A stretch of 64,000 nucleotides of DNA from Melioribacteraceae bacterium (lineage in GTDB: Bacteria > Bacteroidota > Ignavibacteria > Ignavibacteriales > Melioribacteraceae): NCBI GenBank assembly GCA_021740785.1, contig JAIOZI010000023.1, forward strand, positions 1-64,000, read 5' to 3'. A program made the translations under genes and the position numbers. This document shows positions 28,566-38,829 of this stretch, piece after piece. Positions within the stretch are counted from its first letter, which is position 1, and each line of letters starts with the position of its first letter. The notes below the pieces were generated by a model. It saw only the letters and a list, made by a program, of their open reading frames with translations, searched no databases and had not been told where the DNA came from.

Positions 28566-29342
28566 TCAGTGAAATCCGACAATTAATGCCGAACGCCACC
28601 AGTAATAAAACTCTTCTTCAAGTTCTTTAATTTCCGGGAATGGGTAATAAATCAAATTTTCTTGATCACCGACAAAAAAGCCGTTCTTACAAGTTCGGTA
28701 AAGCAAGTCACCGTGAAATTGTCTTATAACGGTTTTAGTTGGTTTCTCTTTGTTTTTCTTTATCCCGATTAAACAATCCCGCAGGTGTTCTAGGTTTGTA
28801 TAAGGCAGATTATTTGTTAACGCTTCCGCGGGATCATTTGCAAGATCTTCTAAAATTAATTCAACGAATATTAGTTTTGGAACCGATATCGGCTGACTTC
28901 TATCGGTTAGGAATTTCATGAATGATCTTGGATTTAAACGGCTTACAACGCGAGGCGAAACCGGGACAATTTGCTGATACATATGCAGTGCATCAACTTC
29001 CTCGAGATGGTATTCTTTTTTCTTTAATTCCAGTACCTTTCCATCATCCGTGACCAAGTATAAATTCTTTAACTGTTCCAGAGGAACATGTTCCAATACA
29101 CGGTAAATCGATAAATATTTCGATCTTTTCGGTGAACCGTCACTGTGCGGAACACATCTTTTTTCGATGTCTTTGAGAGGAAAATAATCGCTTTCAAAAT
29201 TTGGATCGATTTCAAAAAACATCGCCTGCCCGCGTGTTCTTTTTTTCGTTCCAATCGCCAGATAATTTCCAAATTCCTCAGGAGGAAGCATTGATGCAAT
29301 TAAGGCTTCCGGTGTTAACGATAGGTATAAATATTTCTCCAT
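28566..29342 (-). CDS. Conserved hypothetical cytoplasmic protein
   Basis: A 258-residue protein with no signal peptide or membrane helix; it is charged and mixed alpha/beta. Conspicuous segments are the N-terminal LYLSLTPEALIASMLPPEEF with NYLAIGTKKRTRGQAMF, and the later SIYRVLEHVPLEQLKNLYLV. I do not recognise a family or catalytic motif. The FGNYLAIGTKKRTRGQ stretch may be a binding loop. It ends 35 bp from the hppA start region on the same strand but is not obviously functionally linked. Codon use and length look like a real, expressed gene. Confidence 0.7.
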   Translation of the reverse strand: MEKYLYLSLTPEALIASMLPPEEFGNYLAIGTKKRTRGQAMFFEIDPNFESDYFPLKDIEKRCVPHSDGSPKRSKYLSIYRVLEHVPLEQLKNLYLVTDDGKVLELKKKEYHLEEVDALHMYQQIVPVSPRVVSRLNPRSFMKFLTDRSQPISVPKLIFVELILEDLANDPAEALTNNLPYTNLEHLRDCLIGIKKNKEKPTKTVIRQFHGDLLYRTCKNGFFVGDQENLIYYPFPEIKELEEEFYYWWRSALIVGFH

Positions 29343-29500
29343 TGAGTCACCTTATTGTGATAACGAAATGACTTATTTTATATTACTAAAATAAGATATT
29401 TTTACCCTCAATTCAGTGAAATCAATTTATAGTGTATAATAATGTAAATCCGATGAGTGTATTGTGATCAATTAAAAATGAGTAATCAAAAATAATTGTT

Positions 29501-30274
29501 TTATGATGATTTATTGGTGAGAACGGCGATAGGTCCGTATTGAAACAGATTAAAAGATTCCGGGATTTCTTCACTGCTTAATTCAGCTTCCAAAAATATT
29601 TTTTTAATTCTTTTGATTCTATTATTGTCAATTGACTTCAGTAATTTTAATTCACTCCCCTCCGTATCGATTTTTACAACATCAATGAATTCATGTTTTT
29701 CAAGAATACTTCCGATCACATCATTTATTGATTTGGTTTTTACCTTTATTTTTGTCTGTAAGTCCGAGTTCATACCTCCGTATCTCCCGGTACTCTCAAT
29801 CCCAAATTCAACTTCACCGTTTACATCAGATACTGCAGACTCATCTATTTGATATCGATTTTCAAATCCACGTAAATTTATTTTCATCCTCTCAATATTC
29901 ATCGGCACAGGTTCGAATAAATAGCAAAAAGAATCAGCGCTTCTGCTTAAAAAATAGAGTGCACTCAACCCGATATTCGATCCAATATCACATACTATTT
30001 TAGAATCATTACCGGATTTATAATCTTCGCGGCAAAAAATTTCATTAATCGTCAGTAAATCGTGATGAGTAAACAGCATAGGCTGTAAAATTCCAATTGG
30101 GGTTTTTATCTTAGGTTGATAAGGATATTCACCTTTGCCGGTTAAATATCTCCATAGGTTGGGAAAAGGTTTTGTATATATGTTAAAAGACTTTATTAAT
30201 GCTCTTCTATGATTTGAATGAAAAGGCGCTGCAATTATTTTAAAGAAAGAACGATTACCGAGCATAGTCAACAC
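29501..30274 (-). CDS. FkbM-family methyltransferase
   Basis: A 257-residue protein with the SAM-binding motif I IVCDIGSNIGLSALYFLSRS, followed by LFEPVPMNIERMKINL (motif II acidic turn), and the C-terminal block IDVVKIDTEGSELKLLKSID typical of FkbM-type methyltransferases. Substrates in this family include sugars and secondary metabolites; none is indicated here. The GTG start overlaps the stop of the upstream C_GCAxxG_C_C gene by one base, so translation is probably coupled; an ATG three codons later is an alternative. The N-terminal 85 residues are basic and less conserved. Confidence 0.87.
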   Translation of the reverse strand: MLTMLGNRSFFKIIAAPFHSNHRRALIKSFNIYTKPFPNLWRYLTGKGEYPYQPKIKTPIGILQPMLFTHHDLLTINEIFCREDYKSGNDSKIVCDIGSNIGLSALYFLSRSADSFCYLFEPVPMNIERMKINLRGFENRYQIDESAVSDVNGEVEFGIESTGRYGGMNSDLQTKIKVKTKSINDVIGSILEKHEFIDVVKIDTEGSELKLLKSIDNNRIKRIKKIFLEAELSSEEIPESFNLFQYGPIAVLTNKSS

Positions 30275-30714
30275 TAGTTATTAATCAAATATTTTTCTAA
30301 AATTACCACCGCATCTTCAATAAAATGCGGACATTTATTTATAAACACACCTTCGGATTCAGCCATTTCTTTTTCAGCCGGAATATAAAGTCTATAACCG
30401 ATTAGTTCTTTACATAAACAAGAACCATTACGATTTTCAAATTCAGCCATGAATTCACTTGCAATATTAGTCGGCAATGAATTATTAACAGGCTCGGTAT
30501 TTGCACAACCAAAGCGGGCTCCGATTACCATAAGAGCGCCTGTAACTGCTCCGCAAACCTCACCATGCATCGCCATTCCGCCGCCGAAGGGGCTTGCCAT
30601 TCGAATGGCTTTTTCCTTTGCAATCCCTAATTCTTCACCGAACGCTGTTAAAACAGATTGTGCACAGTTATAATTTTTATTAAATAAATATACCGACTCT
30701 TCAGTTTTATTCAT
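30274..30714 (-). CDS. C_GCAxxG_C_C family protein
   Basis: A 146-residue protein with the cysteine pattern of this family: YNCAQSVLTAFGEELG (C17), FGGGMAMHGEVCGAVTGALM, then FGCANTE, CLCKELIGY and CPHF. These cysteines are thought to bind a metal or redox centre. Members often occur near redox or transport genes, but the biochemical role is not established. It lies 22 bp downstream of the BRCT gene and overlaps the FkbM gene by one base, so the three are probably one operon. The cytoplasmic location is inferred from the lack of a signal peptide. Confidence 0.9.
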   Translation of the reverse strand: MNKTEESVYLFNKNYNCAQSVLTAFGEELGIAKEKAIRMASPFGGGMAMHGEVCGAVTGALMVIGARFGCANTEPVNNSLPTNIASEFMAEFENRNGSCLCKELIGYRLYIPAEKEMAESEGVFINKCPHFIEDAVVILEKYLINN

Positions 30715-30736
30715 CTTTGATAATCAATTTTATTTA

Positions 30737-31369
30737 TCAAGAATTAATTCTGTGTTTTTTCAACACGCCATTTACAAAATCAGCTTCCCGAATAATAATA
30801 ATTTGCGCTTTATTTTTATTATTAAGTTGTACAGCCTTTGCCGTTTTAATATCCTTTGTATGGTCGTTATAAACATCCGGCAGCATCATACCGATAACCA
30901 GGTAATCTGTTGATGGTGATATTTTTTCGGAAAAAATTCCATTCAATTTCTTTAAAACTTTTTTTGCTTTTTTTACTGAACCAAATTGTAATTCGCCGGT
31001 AAATACGAATTCCTTATTTTGAAAAACAATTTCGGGATTTTTAGTAAAAAGCCCGTGTAATAAGGTTCCTCTTGAATCTTGTGATGCAATTGCATCAAGA
31101 AAAAGGAGCAGTTTTTCGCGTTCCTTGGTATCGATAATATTATCAGCGTTAATATCTTTAAACAATTTTTTTAACGATGAGAGCGGTTCACCGGTTAAGA
31201 TTTCATCATTTTCATTTACCCACTTCCTAATTATATCCACTTCGTAATCATCAATTTTACCGTCAAATAAAATTGCAGATGCAATTTTTCTCAGTCCGTC
31301 AACCGCCGTTTGAATCAACGGTGAATACTCATAAGAATAGGGAGATTCAATTTTCTCTTTATCACTCAT
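30737..31369 (-). CDS. BRCT-domain protein with helical N-terminal part
   Basis: A 210-residue protein. The N-terminal part (about 18-105) is helical and resembles TerB-like or EF-hand-like folds (AVDGLRKIASAILFDGKIDD, FKDINADNIIDTKE), although the loops do not form a clear calcium site. The C-terminal part (about 112-205) is a BRCT domain: FVFTGELQFGSVKKAKKVLK, then ISPSTDYLVIG. It resembles the BRCT module of NAD-dependent DNA ligases, but no ligase part is present. It probably joins DNA-linked protein contacts; the role is unknown. A GAGGA ribosome-binding site precedes the ATG. It heads the likely three-gene operon with the C_GCAxxG_C_C and FkbM genes. Confidence 0.82.
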   Translation of the reverse strand: MSDKEKIESPYSYEYSPLIQTAVDGLRKIASAILFDGKIDDYEVDIIRKWVNENDEILTGEPLSSLKKLFKDINADNIIDTKEREKLLLFLDAIASQDSRGTLLHGLFTKNPEIVFQNKEFVFTGELQFGSVKKAKKVLKKLNGIFSEKISPSTDYLVIGMMLPDVYNDHTKDIKTAKAVQLNNKNKAQIIIIREADFVNGVLKKHRINS

Positions 31370-31454
31370 AATATCCTCAAATAGATAAATATCTTTTTGC
31401 TGTTCACCATTAATCTAATCAATAAAATGAAAATTTTGAAGCAAAAATTACATT

Positions 31455-31483
31455 AAAAAAGCCGGTCCAAATCGGACCGGCTT
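31455..31483 (-). terminator. Strong terminator of the giant secreted-protein gene
   Basis: AAGCCGGTCC (31459-31468) pairs perfectly with GGACCGGCTT (31474-31483) around AAATC. The minus-strand read-out continues into TTTTTT. It lies 24 bp after the stop of the 2440-residue gene. Confidence 0.92.
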
Positions 31484-31506
31484 ATAAAACGAAACCAACT
31501 GATGAA

Positions 31507-34500
31507 TTATTTCATCAGGATTAATTTCTTCGTATCTACGAAGCTTGTACCGTTAAATCCTTCTGCTCTAATCTGGTAGAGATAAACACCGCTAGACAAA
31601 TTAGAAGCGTTGAATTTAATTCTGTATGTACCGGCTTTATACTCAGCTCCAACCAAGCTAACGACTTCCTGACCAAGGATATCAAATAACTTGAGTGTAA
31701 CTTTTGCATCAGTCGGTAATCCAAAACTAATGGTAGTAGAAGGATTAAATGGATTAGGATAGTTCTGACTCAATCCGTATTCCTTCGGAACCAGTAGTTC
31801 GCCATCAACAGATACGGGTATCAAATCCATAACAACAGGAATCGTGACCATCGGATTTGCAGGATCATTACTGTAAACATAAATGTCTGCAAGATGTTCG
31901 CCTTCTTCCATTCCAGTGGAATTCATCAATAGATTAACTTCCATAGAACTTCCCGGTGCAACAGTACCTTCAAGAATATCAGCACCCATCCAGTGACCAC
32001 CGCCTAGGAATAATATAGAGTTATGAATTAGAGTAATCATATCATTATTGAAGCCTTCATTACCATTAACAGCCAGCAGGTTTAATCCTACAACCGTGCC
32101 ATCTTCATTTACAGCGGCAAGAATTTCACCGTCGTTCCAGTCAACGATACGTGTTGCACCTGAAGCTAGAGCAGGATCCTGATGACCCCAATTATCTTCT
32201 ACTGTTGTAACACCCTGCATAATGTCATGACCTGCATCGTGAACAGTTCCAAGAGTGAAGAACGGATCACCTTCATTCCACCATACATCGGAGGTTGTTC
32301 CGGTAAACGGACCGTAACCGTCATCAATGAATCTACCGGCTAATCCCCAATCATCATAACTATAAGCATAGAGATTAACAACAACCATACCGCCGGCATC
32401 CAAATAATCGGCAAGAACGTCACCAACGACAGTTCTATCTCCGCCCGGTGACGACCATAGTAAGTCATTTTGTACGAGAACCACTGCATATTCCAACAGA
32501 TCATTAACATCAAGATCTGCCAAGTCTTCCGGAACAAATTGATCTACACTAAGATCTTCGTAAGCTGATAATGCGTCCACGAGATCGCCGATATAATCAA
32601 CACCGTCAGGTGATAATACTAATACAGATAATTCGGAATTAGGTATTGTGATTCCGTATTTTAAATCAACATTTCTTTCAGGAACGTTTGCACGAACCGG
32701 ACGTTTTACATTTGGAGATGATTTTGTAGAAGTACGAGACATTAAAACAGTGCTGGCAACTTTATCAGTAACACTATGTTCTTCCATTTCAAGGTAGAAA
32801 TCCAAATCATATCCGCCGTTGTTGGAAATTGTCAATACATCTTCAACAGATTCGTCAACATACATTGTATGCGAAATACTTGTCGGATCTACCGCAATCA
32901 CAGGCGGATCAACAACTTCAGCCATCATATCAACATCGTATGACGGTTCGCCTGGATCATTACTAACGATTGTTAGTGTACCGCTTGCGATTCCGAGTCC
33001 ACTTGCCGTAAATGTAACAGGAACTGTTAGAGTCATTCCTGGTCCCAATGAGAAAGGCACGGTTACATCAACTTCGAAATCAGCATTATCGCTGGTTACG
33101 CCGGTAACATCAAGTACATCAGTACCGGTATTACCAACAATCAAGTCAACAGTTTTTTCATCGCCGTAGAAAACAACTTCGAAATCCAAAGAATCGGATG
33201 ATACTTCAATATTCGGAGCGCCCGTTACGGTAAGGTCGCATGCAACCCGCGCTTCCGGAGTAACTGGATCATTACTTGCAACAACGATATCGGCATAATA
33301 AGTACCGCCTAAAACGCCGGTTGCATCAAAAGTAACTTCAACATCTACGTAAGATCCGGGAGCTACAGTACCCATATCGATATCTGTTGCTAACCAGTCG
33401 CCGCCAAATGAACCTTTAAATGAAAGTCCGTCCATTTCATCACCGGCTCCTAATGAACCGAGTGCAGCTGTAGCGCCGGTTTCGAGATCAACAACTCTCA
33501 ATTCACCGGCACTTGTTGCATTGTTGTAAGCAGCTAAATACATTTCACCGGTTGCATGATTCCAACCCATACCTTGAGCATAATTTGCATCAAAGCCGGT
33601 TGAACCGACAACAGTTCCGGCTGCTGTATTTTTATCGATGTAATAGATCACATCCTGGTCAAGGTCATGACCGTAAAGATTGCCCATATCATCCATACCG
33701 ATAGCGATGATAATTCCGGCGCCTGTAATTTCACCGATATATTCAACGGTTGCGTCTTCCAGGTTAATAGTATATAATTTATTTACTGCTGCAGTTTCGT
33801 TATATGTACTTAAGTACATCGGACCATCGCCTGATTCCATACCGGTGATAAATTCCGAAGTAAAAGATGGAATTACACCTACTTCTGTAAGTGTAAGTGA
33901 TTCCAAATCGAATTTATGAAGCGCTTTTGTGTCATTTACAATTGCGTAATAATATTTATTATCGTTATTGTCAATGTCACCTGCATACATAGTTCCTATT
34001 GATGCAGCAAGATCGTTTAATGTTCCGGGTGTTGATACGTCAAAGTACTGGAACATATTATCAAACAGATTATTTGCATAAGCATTTTCATCTTCTAAAA
34101 TGCTCGGCAGAGGACCGTATGATTTATCAATCCCGGTCTCAGGAGCTTTTCTGAACGATGATGGAGCCGAACCTCTTTCAAAGTTTCCGTCACTTCTAGG
34201 AATATGAACTTTTGAAATTCTAGTTCTTACGGCGCGGTTTGTTCCTTCAGTATCTTCCATATCAATTGTGAAATCAAGATTGTATTCACCATCATTGGAA
34301 ATTCTGAAAGATTGTACATCCGTCTCGCCGCTTAAAAGATCTGCGGAAAGTGAAGTTGGATTAAGACTAATTATAGGAGGATTAACACCTTCGCCAAGAA
34401 GAGTAACGGTTACTGTTGGTTCATCAGGATCATCACTTGATACAGTTAATGTACCGTTGCTTACTTCCTGAGCATCAGGAGCGAAGTAAACAGTTACATC

Positions 34501-37500
34501 CTGTTTTTCAGTTGGAGCTAATGTGAAAGAAGTAACATCAACAGTATAATCCGGGTTATCTGATGCAATATCGCTAATGGTGAGATCATCAGTTCCGGTA
34601 TTGGATACTTCAACCATCATGCTGTCAACACCATTCACAAAAATGATTCCGTAATCTAATGAATCCGTATCGAGAGTAATATCCGGGGCGCCTGTAACAT
34701 CTAAAGTACAAGCTACGCCAAATTCAGGTGTGATCGGATCATTACTTGCTACAACTAAATCTGCCGTATATTGACCGCCGTAAAGACCGGCAGCGTTGAA
34801 ACCAACATCAACAGAAGTATTTTCGCCCGGGGCAACCAATCCTGATGCAGGATCGAATACCAGCCAAGCGCTTCCGCCAACTATTTCAACGTCGTCAACC
34901 TGAACATCCCAGTTCCAGTCACCATCACCGGTATCAAAGTAATGGAAACGGACTTGAACATTGGCTGCAGTCGGGCTGAGATAATCATCCAACAAAACTG
35001 TAACAACTTCGGGTGTAGTATGATCTTCATTCCAACTCATTATAGTCGTCCAGTTTGCACCGCCGTCTTCAGAAATATCAACATTAAAGAAATCAGTGCT
35101 GCCAAGGTTATTATAGTAAGCTTTGAATGTTAAGAAAACATCCTGCCGTCCCATAACGCTGATTGAAGGAGTAATAAGTTCGGTATCGTATTCAATACCT
35201 GAACCGGCTGCGTCTGCATCAACCGTAGCGCTGAGCCCGGTACCGCCTGTTTTATTTTCTGCGCCCCATTCTTCATTGGTTTTCCAGATTACACCGTCGG
35301 TTTCGTTATCAATTACCGTCCAGTCTGCCGGGGGAACGCCGCCTTCGAAATCCTCAAATAATAAAGCGTCTTCTTTTTCTGCCAAAACATATTGTTTAGG
35401 ATAGATACCATTGCCGCGCACTTTATTAAAATCATTCTTCATCTTCTGAAGTTGAGCTGATGTAAATTCTTCAGCTTTCGGTTTTAATAACTTGCCGGGA
35501 TAAACGACAGATACCAAGAACTCAAGGTCTGCCCCTGTAACATCGGCTGTGTTATAAACTGTAATACTTGTATCCTGTGTACCGCCGGTTAATAAATCGG
35601 CATAGAGTGATGTTGGTGTAACATCAACTATCGGAGGTGTTGCTCCGGCGCCGAATAAGTCAACATAAACTGATGGTTCATCAGGATCGTTGCTCTGTAC
35701 CTCGGCAACATCATTGCTTTCACCAGGATCTGAAGGAGCAAAATAAACCATCACTTCTTGAGATTCTCCAGGTGAAACAGTGAAGCTGCTTGAATCTACC
35801 CAATAATCTGTATTTCCAAACACAATATCGGAAACAACTAAATCATCGGTTCCCGTATTTGAAACTGTAACAATTGCAGCAGAAGTATCGCCGACAAATA
35901 CAGTTCCGTAATCCAATGTATCAGGTTCTACAACAATATTTGTTGCTCCTGTTACATCGAGTGAGCAGGCAACTGTAACTTCCGGGTTAACCGGGTCGTT
36001 ACTTGCAATGATGAGATCGCCGTTATATGCGCCGCCGAATAATCCTACAGCGCTGAAAGTTACATCAAGCACATCTTCTTCACCATTATATAACAGACCT
36101 TCGGTAGGACTAACAGCCAGCCATGCGCTTCCGCCGACTATTTCAACATCGTCAATCTGAACATCCCAGTTCCAGTCACCAGTACCGGTATCAAAATAAT
36201 GGAAACGAATTTGGATTGAAGTTGCAGTTTGACTGGTATAATCATCCAATAAAAGTGTAACAACTTCAGGAGTTGTATGATCTTCATTCCAACTCATAAT
36301 AGTTGTCCAATTTGCTCCGCCATCTTCAGTAATGTCTACATTGAAGAAATCGGTGGAGCCTAAGTTATTATAGTAAGCTTTAAAGGACAAGTAAACATCC
36401 TGACGACCCATCACACTAATTTCCGGTGTAATAAGCTCGGTATCGTATTCAATACCAGAACCGGCTGCGTCTGCGTCAACCGTAGCGCTGTATCCGGTAC
36501 CGCCTGTTTTGTTTTCGGCGCCCCAGTCTGTATTAGTTTTCCAGATAACACCGTCGGTTTCATTATCAATTACCGTCCAGTCTGCCGGGGGAACGCCGCC
36601 TTCAAAGTCTTCGAATAAAATTGATTCTTCTTTGCTACCCAGCATATAAAGAGTTGGATAAATACCATTTCCAACAACCGGGTTTTTATCAAGTTTTGTC
36701 TTTTCAATTTGTGCATCTGTTAACGGAGCAGGTTTTGCTAATTTTCCACCGCCGTAACCAATTGACACCATATACTGCATATCACTTGCACCATCACTTG
36801 TATTTCCAACCGTCACGTTTTGAACTTCAGACTGACCTGTCGTAAGATTTGAATACAAAGAGGTTGGATCAACTGATATTACAGGTGCGTCATTTGTTGT
36901 TCCGGATGGTGAGTTTGATACCTCGGACGGATTTCCGAGATTATCAACAGCTTTCACTGCGAAGTAATAGGTTGTTGCAGGGTCTAATCCTTCAACAGTA
37001 TAAGTCTCGGTCTCACCTGAAGCTTGAGGTAGAATTGAATTCGGAACAGAAGTAGCGTCATCCCAATTTACTGCAGTTATTGCTTCGGAATGATATCTTA
37101 TCTGGTAGGAAGCTGCAGTTCCTTCAATTCCGTCATCACCGGTTGCAGTCCATGTTAAACCAATAGTATTAGAAGTAACATTGGTTGTAGCAAGATCGGT
37201 GATAGGATCGGGAGCAACTTCGTCTTGTTCAAATGAGAATGCTGCTACCCGTGTTGACCAGTTGAAACTTCCGTTTGATGCAATATACTGGTTAGTATAC
37301 CAGAAGGTTGCATCGTCAGTGGGATCAACTGTCATCATTGTATAATCACCCCATCTATTGACGCCGGTTTCAACGCCTGTACCTTCGATGATAGTTTCTT
37401 CATTATAAGTCATTTCGCCTAAAGGAGCGCCTGCGGGGCGACCTGTATAGCGAATAGCAGGTTTTGTGCTTGTACTCGAAACTGAGTAGCCAAGCGCAAT

Positions 37501-38829
37501 ATTACCTTGTCCGTCCATAGCAATACTTCCCATCCATCGATGGTCGGAATCGGGTGCATATGTTCCCTGCTGATACATCGACCAGCCTGAACCGTCATTT
37601 CTAAGTTCATACCAACGGATACCGGCATGATCGGAACCATCGGCATCAACTGTGTGATTTGCAACGATTCGTTCATCTCCCGGACCAAAATACCGGTACT
37701 GTAATCTGAACATCAATCTGCTTGAAAGAGCATCAAGATTAACACCGGGACTTGGTTGCGGGATACAATCTCTTGAACCGCCGCACATATTCATATCAAA
37801 AGGTTCTGTAGGTACAGAATAAGGACCTACCATTTGAGTGTTAGCAGGAGCACTCCAATCTGTCTCAAATTCGTAATAATCCAATCTGTCATTTGAACCG
37901 TCATCAACTGCATAAAAAATGTAGTTTGGAGTTCCTTCAGGAGGTGTGAGAGTACCGTCCAAATCACTTGGAAGCGGGCTATAAATATCTGCTGAAGCTC
38001 CGTACTCAATTAAAATCATATCTGCAGGATCACCGGCAAGCATTGCTTCTCTATCTAATACTGCAACACCGGCACCTGCATAGTAACAGTCTGAACTGAA
38101 TGCATTATAGGTCATGTAATAACCATCAGGCCAAACACCGAGTTTCGGATAGTCTGGTAAATATGGTGTTTCATAAGCATAAATATACCATTCACCCAAA
38201 GGATCGGGAGTAGCCGAAACAGCAATTAATTCATACCAGGGACCGTCACAAGTCCAACCTACGTTCGGTAAAAAGAATTGACTTACCAGCCATCTGTCTG
38301 CTAGCTGATCATACAATACAATAGGGTCGCCGTCATTAGAAGTAACGGATGGATCACCTAATTCCGACCAAATAGTTGAATTATCAGCCGGACCGTAAAG
38401 TGAATTTCCTGCTTTATCAAAAATTTCAAATGATAAATTGATCATTTGTAAATAATGATTTGGTCCTACATCGCCCTGGTTATCCGGCGGGGCAACGCCG
38501 TTTTCATTTCCAACACCTTCAAAGTTTACAACTGTTTCAGCGCCGCCCTGCGTGCCGAAAGTCTGCTGTAATACGGGATCAATTCCGTATGACTCATTAT
38601 TCTCGAGTCTATCTTTGAAAGGGTATTCGAAATTATTAACCTGTCGCTTAGTTTCCTTCCAACGCTGATCTCTATCAGTCGGCTGGTTTGGAGTAATGTC
38701 CCTCAAAGCTTTTGTTTTAACAACTTTGAAGGGCTGTAATACTTGCTTAGGTTTAAAAGTGTTTTGTTGAGCCCATGCGAAAGATGAACTCATCACGAGA
38801 ATGAGAATAAAAGAAAGAAGTTTTCTCAT
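31507..38829 (-). CDS. Giant multidomain secreted protein, T9SS cargo
   Basis: A 2440-residue exported protein with a signal peptide (LLSFILILVMSSSFAWAQ) and a type-A T9SS sorting domain (LSQNYPNPFNPSTTISF to KKLILMK). Apparent order: a large N-terminal domain of about 500 residues (VAPPDNQGDVGPNHYLQMIN), a fibronectin-III-like domain (about 537-648), a jelly-roll choice-of-anchor-J module (EDFEGGVPPADWTVIDNETD) at about 739-903, ASPM/Hydin-like choice-of-anchor-D modules (VSNTGTDDL, YFAPSDP), a near-copy of the jelly-roll module at about 1158-1322, more anchor-D modules, a propeller-like stretch (about 1610-1800), further anchor-D modules, and a flavodoxin-like domain near 2060-2275 (SVLVLSPDG, YLDAGGMVVVNLYAY). 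It is probably surface-bound or released, possibly an adhesin or matrix protein; no catalytic site is certain. The GGGAGGT ribosome-binding site is strong. Confidence 0.88.
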   Translation of the reverse strand: MRKLLSFILILVMSSSFAWAQQNTFKPKQVLQPFKVVKTKALRDITPNQPTDRDQRWKETKRQVNNFEYPFKDRLENNESYGIDPVLQQTFGTQGGAETVVNFEGVGNENGVAPPDNQGDVGPNHYLQMINLSFEIFDKAGNSLYGPADNSTIWSELGDPSVTSNDGDPIVLYDQLADRWLVSQFFLPNVGWTCDGPWYELIAVSATPDPLGEWYIYAYETPYLPDYPKLGVWPDGYYMTYNAFSSDCYYAGAGVAVLDREAMLAGDPADMILIEYGASADIYSPLPSDLDGTLTPPEGTPNYIFYAVDDGSNDRLDYYEFETDWSAPANTQMVGPYSVPTEPFDMNMCGGSRDCIPQPSPGVNLDALSSRLMFRLQYRYFGPGDERIVANHTVDADGSDHAGIRWYELRNDGSGWSMYQQGTYAPDSDHRWMGSIAMDGQGNIALGYSVSSTSTKPAIRYTGRPAGAPLGEMTYNEETIIEGTGVETGVNRWGDYTMMTVDPTDDATFWYTNQYIASNGSFNWSTRVAAFSFEQDEVAPDPITDLATTNVTSNTIGLTWTATGDDGIEGTAASYQIRYHSEAITAVNWDDATSVPNSILPQASGETETYTVEGLDPATTYYFAVKAVDNLGNPSEVSNSPSGTTNDAPVISVDPTSLYSNLTTGQSEVQNVTVGNTSDGASDMQYMVSIGYGGGKLAKPAPLTDAQIEKTKLDKNPVVGNGIYPTLYMLGSKEESILFEDFEGGVPPADWTVIDNETDGVIWKTNTDWGAENKTGGTGYSATVDADAAGSGIEYDTELITPEISVMGRQDVYLSFKAYYNNLGSTDFFNVDITEDGGANWTTIMSWNEDHTTPEVVTLLLDDYTSQTATSIQIRFHYFDTGTGDWNWDVQIDDVEIVGGSAWLAVSPTEGLLYNGEEDVLDVTFSAVGLFGGAYNGDLIIASNDPVNPEVTVACSLDVTGATNIVVEPDTLDYGTVFVGDTSAAIVTVSNTGTDDLVVSDIVFGNTDYWVDSSSFTVSPGESQEVMVYFAPSDPGESNDVAEVQSNDPDEPSVYVDLFGAGATPPIVDVTPTSLYADLLTGGTQDTSITVYNTADVTGADLEFLVSVVYPGKLLKPKAEEFTSAQLQKMKNDFNKVRGNGIYPKQYVLAEKEDALLFEDFEGGVPPADWTVIDNETDGVIWKTNEEWGAENKTGGTGLSATVDADAAGSGIEYDTELITPSISVMGRQDVFLTFKAYYNNLGSTDFFNVDISEDGGANWTTIMSWNEDHTTPEVVTVLLDDYLSPTAANVQVRFHYFDTGDGDWNWDVQVDDVEIVGGSAWLVFDPASGLVAPGENTSVDVGFNAAGLYGGQYTADLVVASNDPITPEFGVACTLDVTGAPDITLDTDSLDYGIIFVNGVDSMMVEVSNTGTDDLTISDIASDNPDYTVDVTSFTLAPTEKQDVTVYFAPDAQEVSNGTLTVSSDDPDEPTVTVTLLGEGVNPPIISLNPTSLSADLLSGETDVQSFRISNDGEYNLDFTIDMEDTEGTNRAVRTRISKVHIPRSDGNFERGSAPSSFRKAPETGIDKSYGPLPSILEDENAYANNLFDNMFQYFDVSTPGTLNDLAASIGTMYAGDIDNNDNKYYYAIVNDTKALHKFDLESLTLTEVGVIPSFTSEFITGMESGDGPMYLSTYNETAAVNKLYTINLEDATVEYIGEITGAGIIIAIGMDDMGNLYGHDLDQDVIYYIDKNTAAGTVVGSTGFDANYAQGMGWNHATGEMYLAAYNNATSAGELRVVDLETGATAALGSLGAGDEMDGLSFKGSFGGDWLATDIDMGTVAPGSYVDVEVTFDATGVLGGTYYADIVVASNDPVTPEARVACDLTVTGAPNIEVSSDSLDFEVVFYGDEKTVDLIVGNTGTDVLDVTGVTSDNADFEVDVTVPFSLGPGMTLTVPVTFTASGLGIASGTLTIVSNDPGEPSYDVDMMAEVVDPPVIAVDPTSISHTMYVDESVEDVLTISNNGGYDLDFYLEMEEHSVTDKVASTVLMSRTSTKSSPNVKRPVRANVPERNVDLKYGITIPNSELSVLVLSPDGVDYIGDLVDALSAYEDLSVDQFVPEDLADLDVNDLLEYAVVLVQNDLLWSSPGGDRTVVGDVLADYLDAGGMVVVNLYAYSYDDWGLAGRFIDDGYGPFTGTTSDVWWNEGDPFFTLGTVHDAGHDIMQGVTTVEDNWGHQDPALASGATRIVDWNDGEILAAVNEDGTVVGLNLLAVNGNEGFNNDMITLIHNSILFLGGGHWMGADILEGTVAPGSSMEVNLLMNSTGMEEGEHLADIYVYSNDPANPMVTIPVVMDLIPVSVDGELLVPKEYGLSQNYPNPFNPSTTISFGLPTDAKVTLKLFDILGQEVVSLVGAEYKAGTYRIKFNASNLSSGVYLYQIRAEGFNGTSFVDTKKLILMK
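34862..35356 (-). repeat. Intragenic duplication, copy 2 (jelly-roll module)
   Basis: This segment of the giant gene encodes the module running from EDFEGGVPPADW to DDVEIVGGSAWL. It is a close copy of 36119-36613, with long identical DNA runs, for example around GTCCAGTCTGCCGGGGGAAC. By eye about 16 of 166 aligned residues differ. Confidence 0.88.
36119..36613 (-). repeat. Intragenic duplication, copy 1 (jelly-roll module)
   Basis: Partner of the copy at 34862-35356. Flanking anchor-D modules are also similar, so the duplicated unit may be a whole block of about 1260 bp (the spacing of the two copies). Confidence 0.88.

Noticed and set aside
30737-31369. NAD-dependent DNA ligase fragment, because of the BRCT domain
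   Set aside because: No adenylation, OB or zinc-finger parts are present and the N-terminal part is a separate helical domain with its own start and ribosome-binding site.
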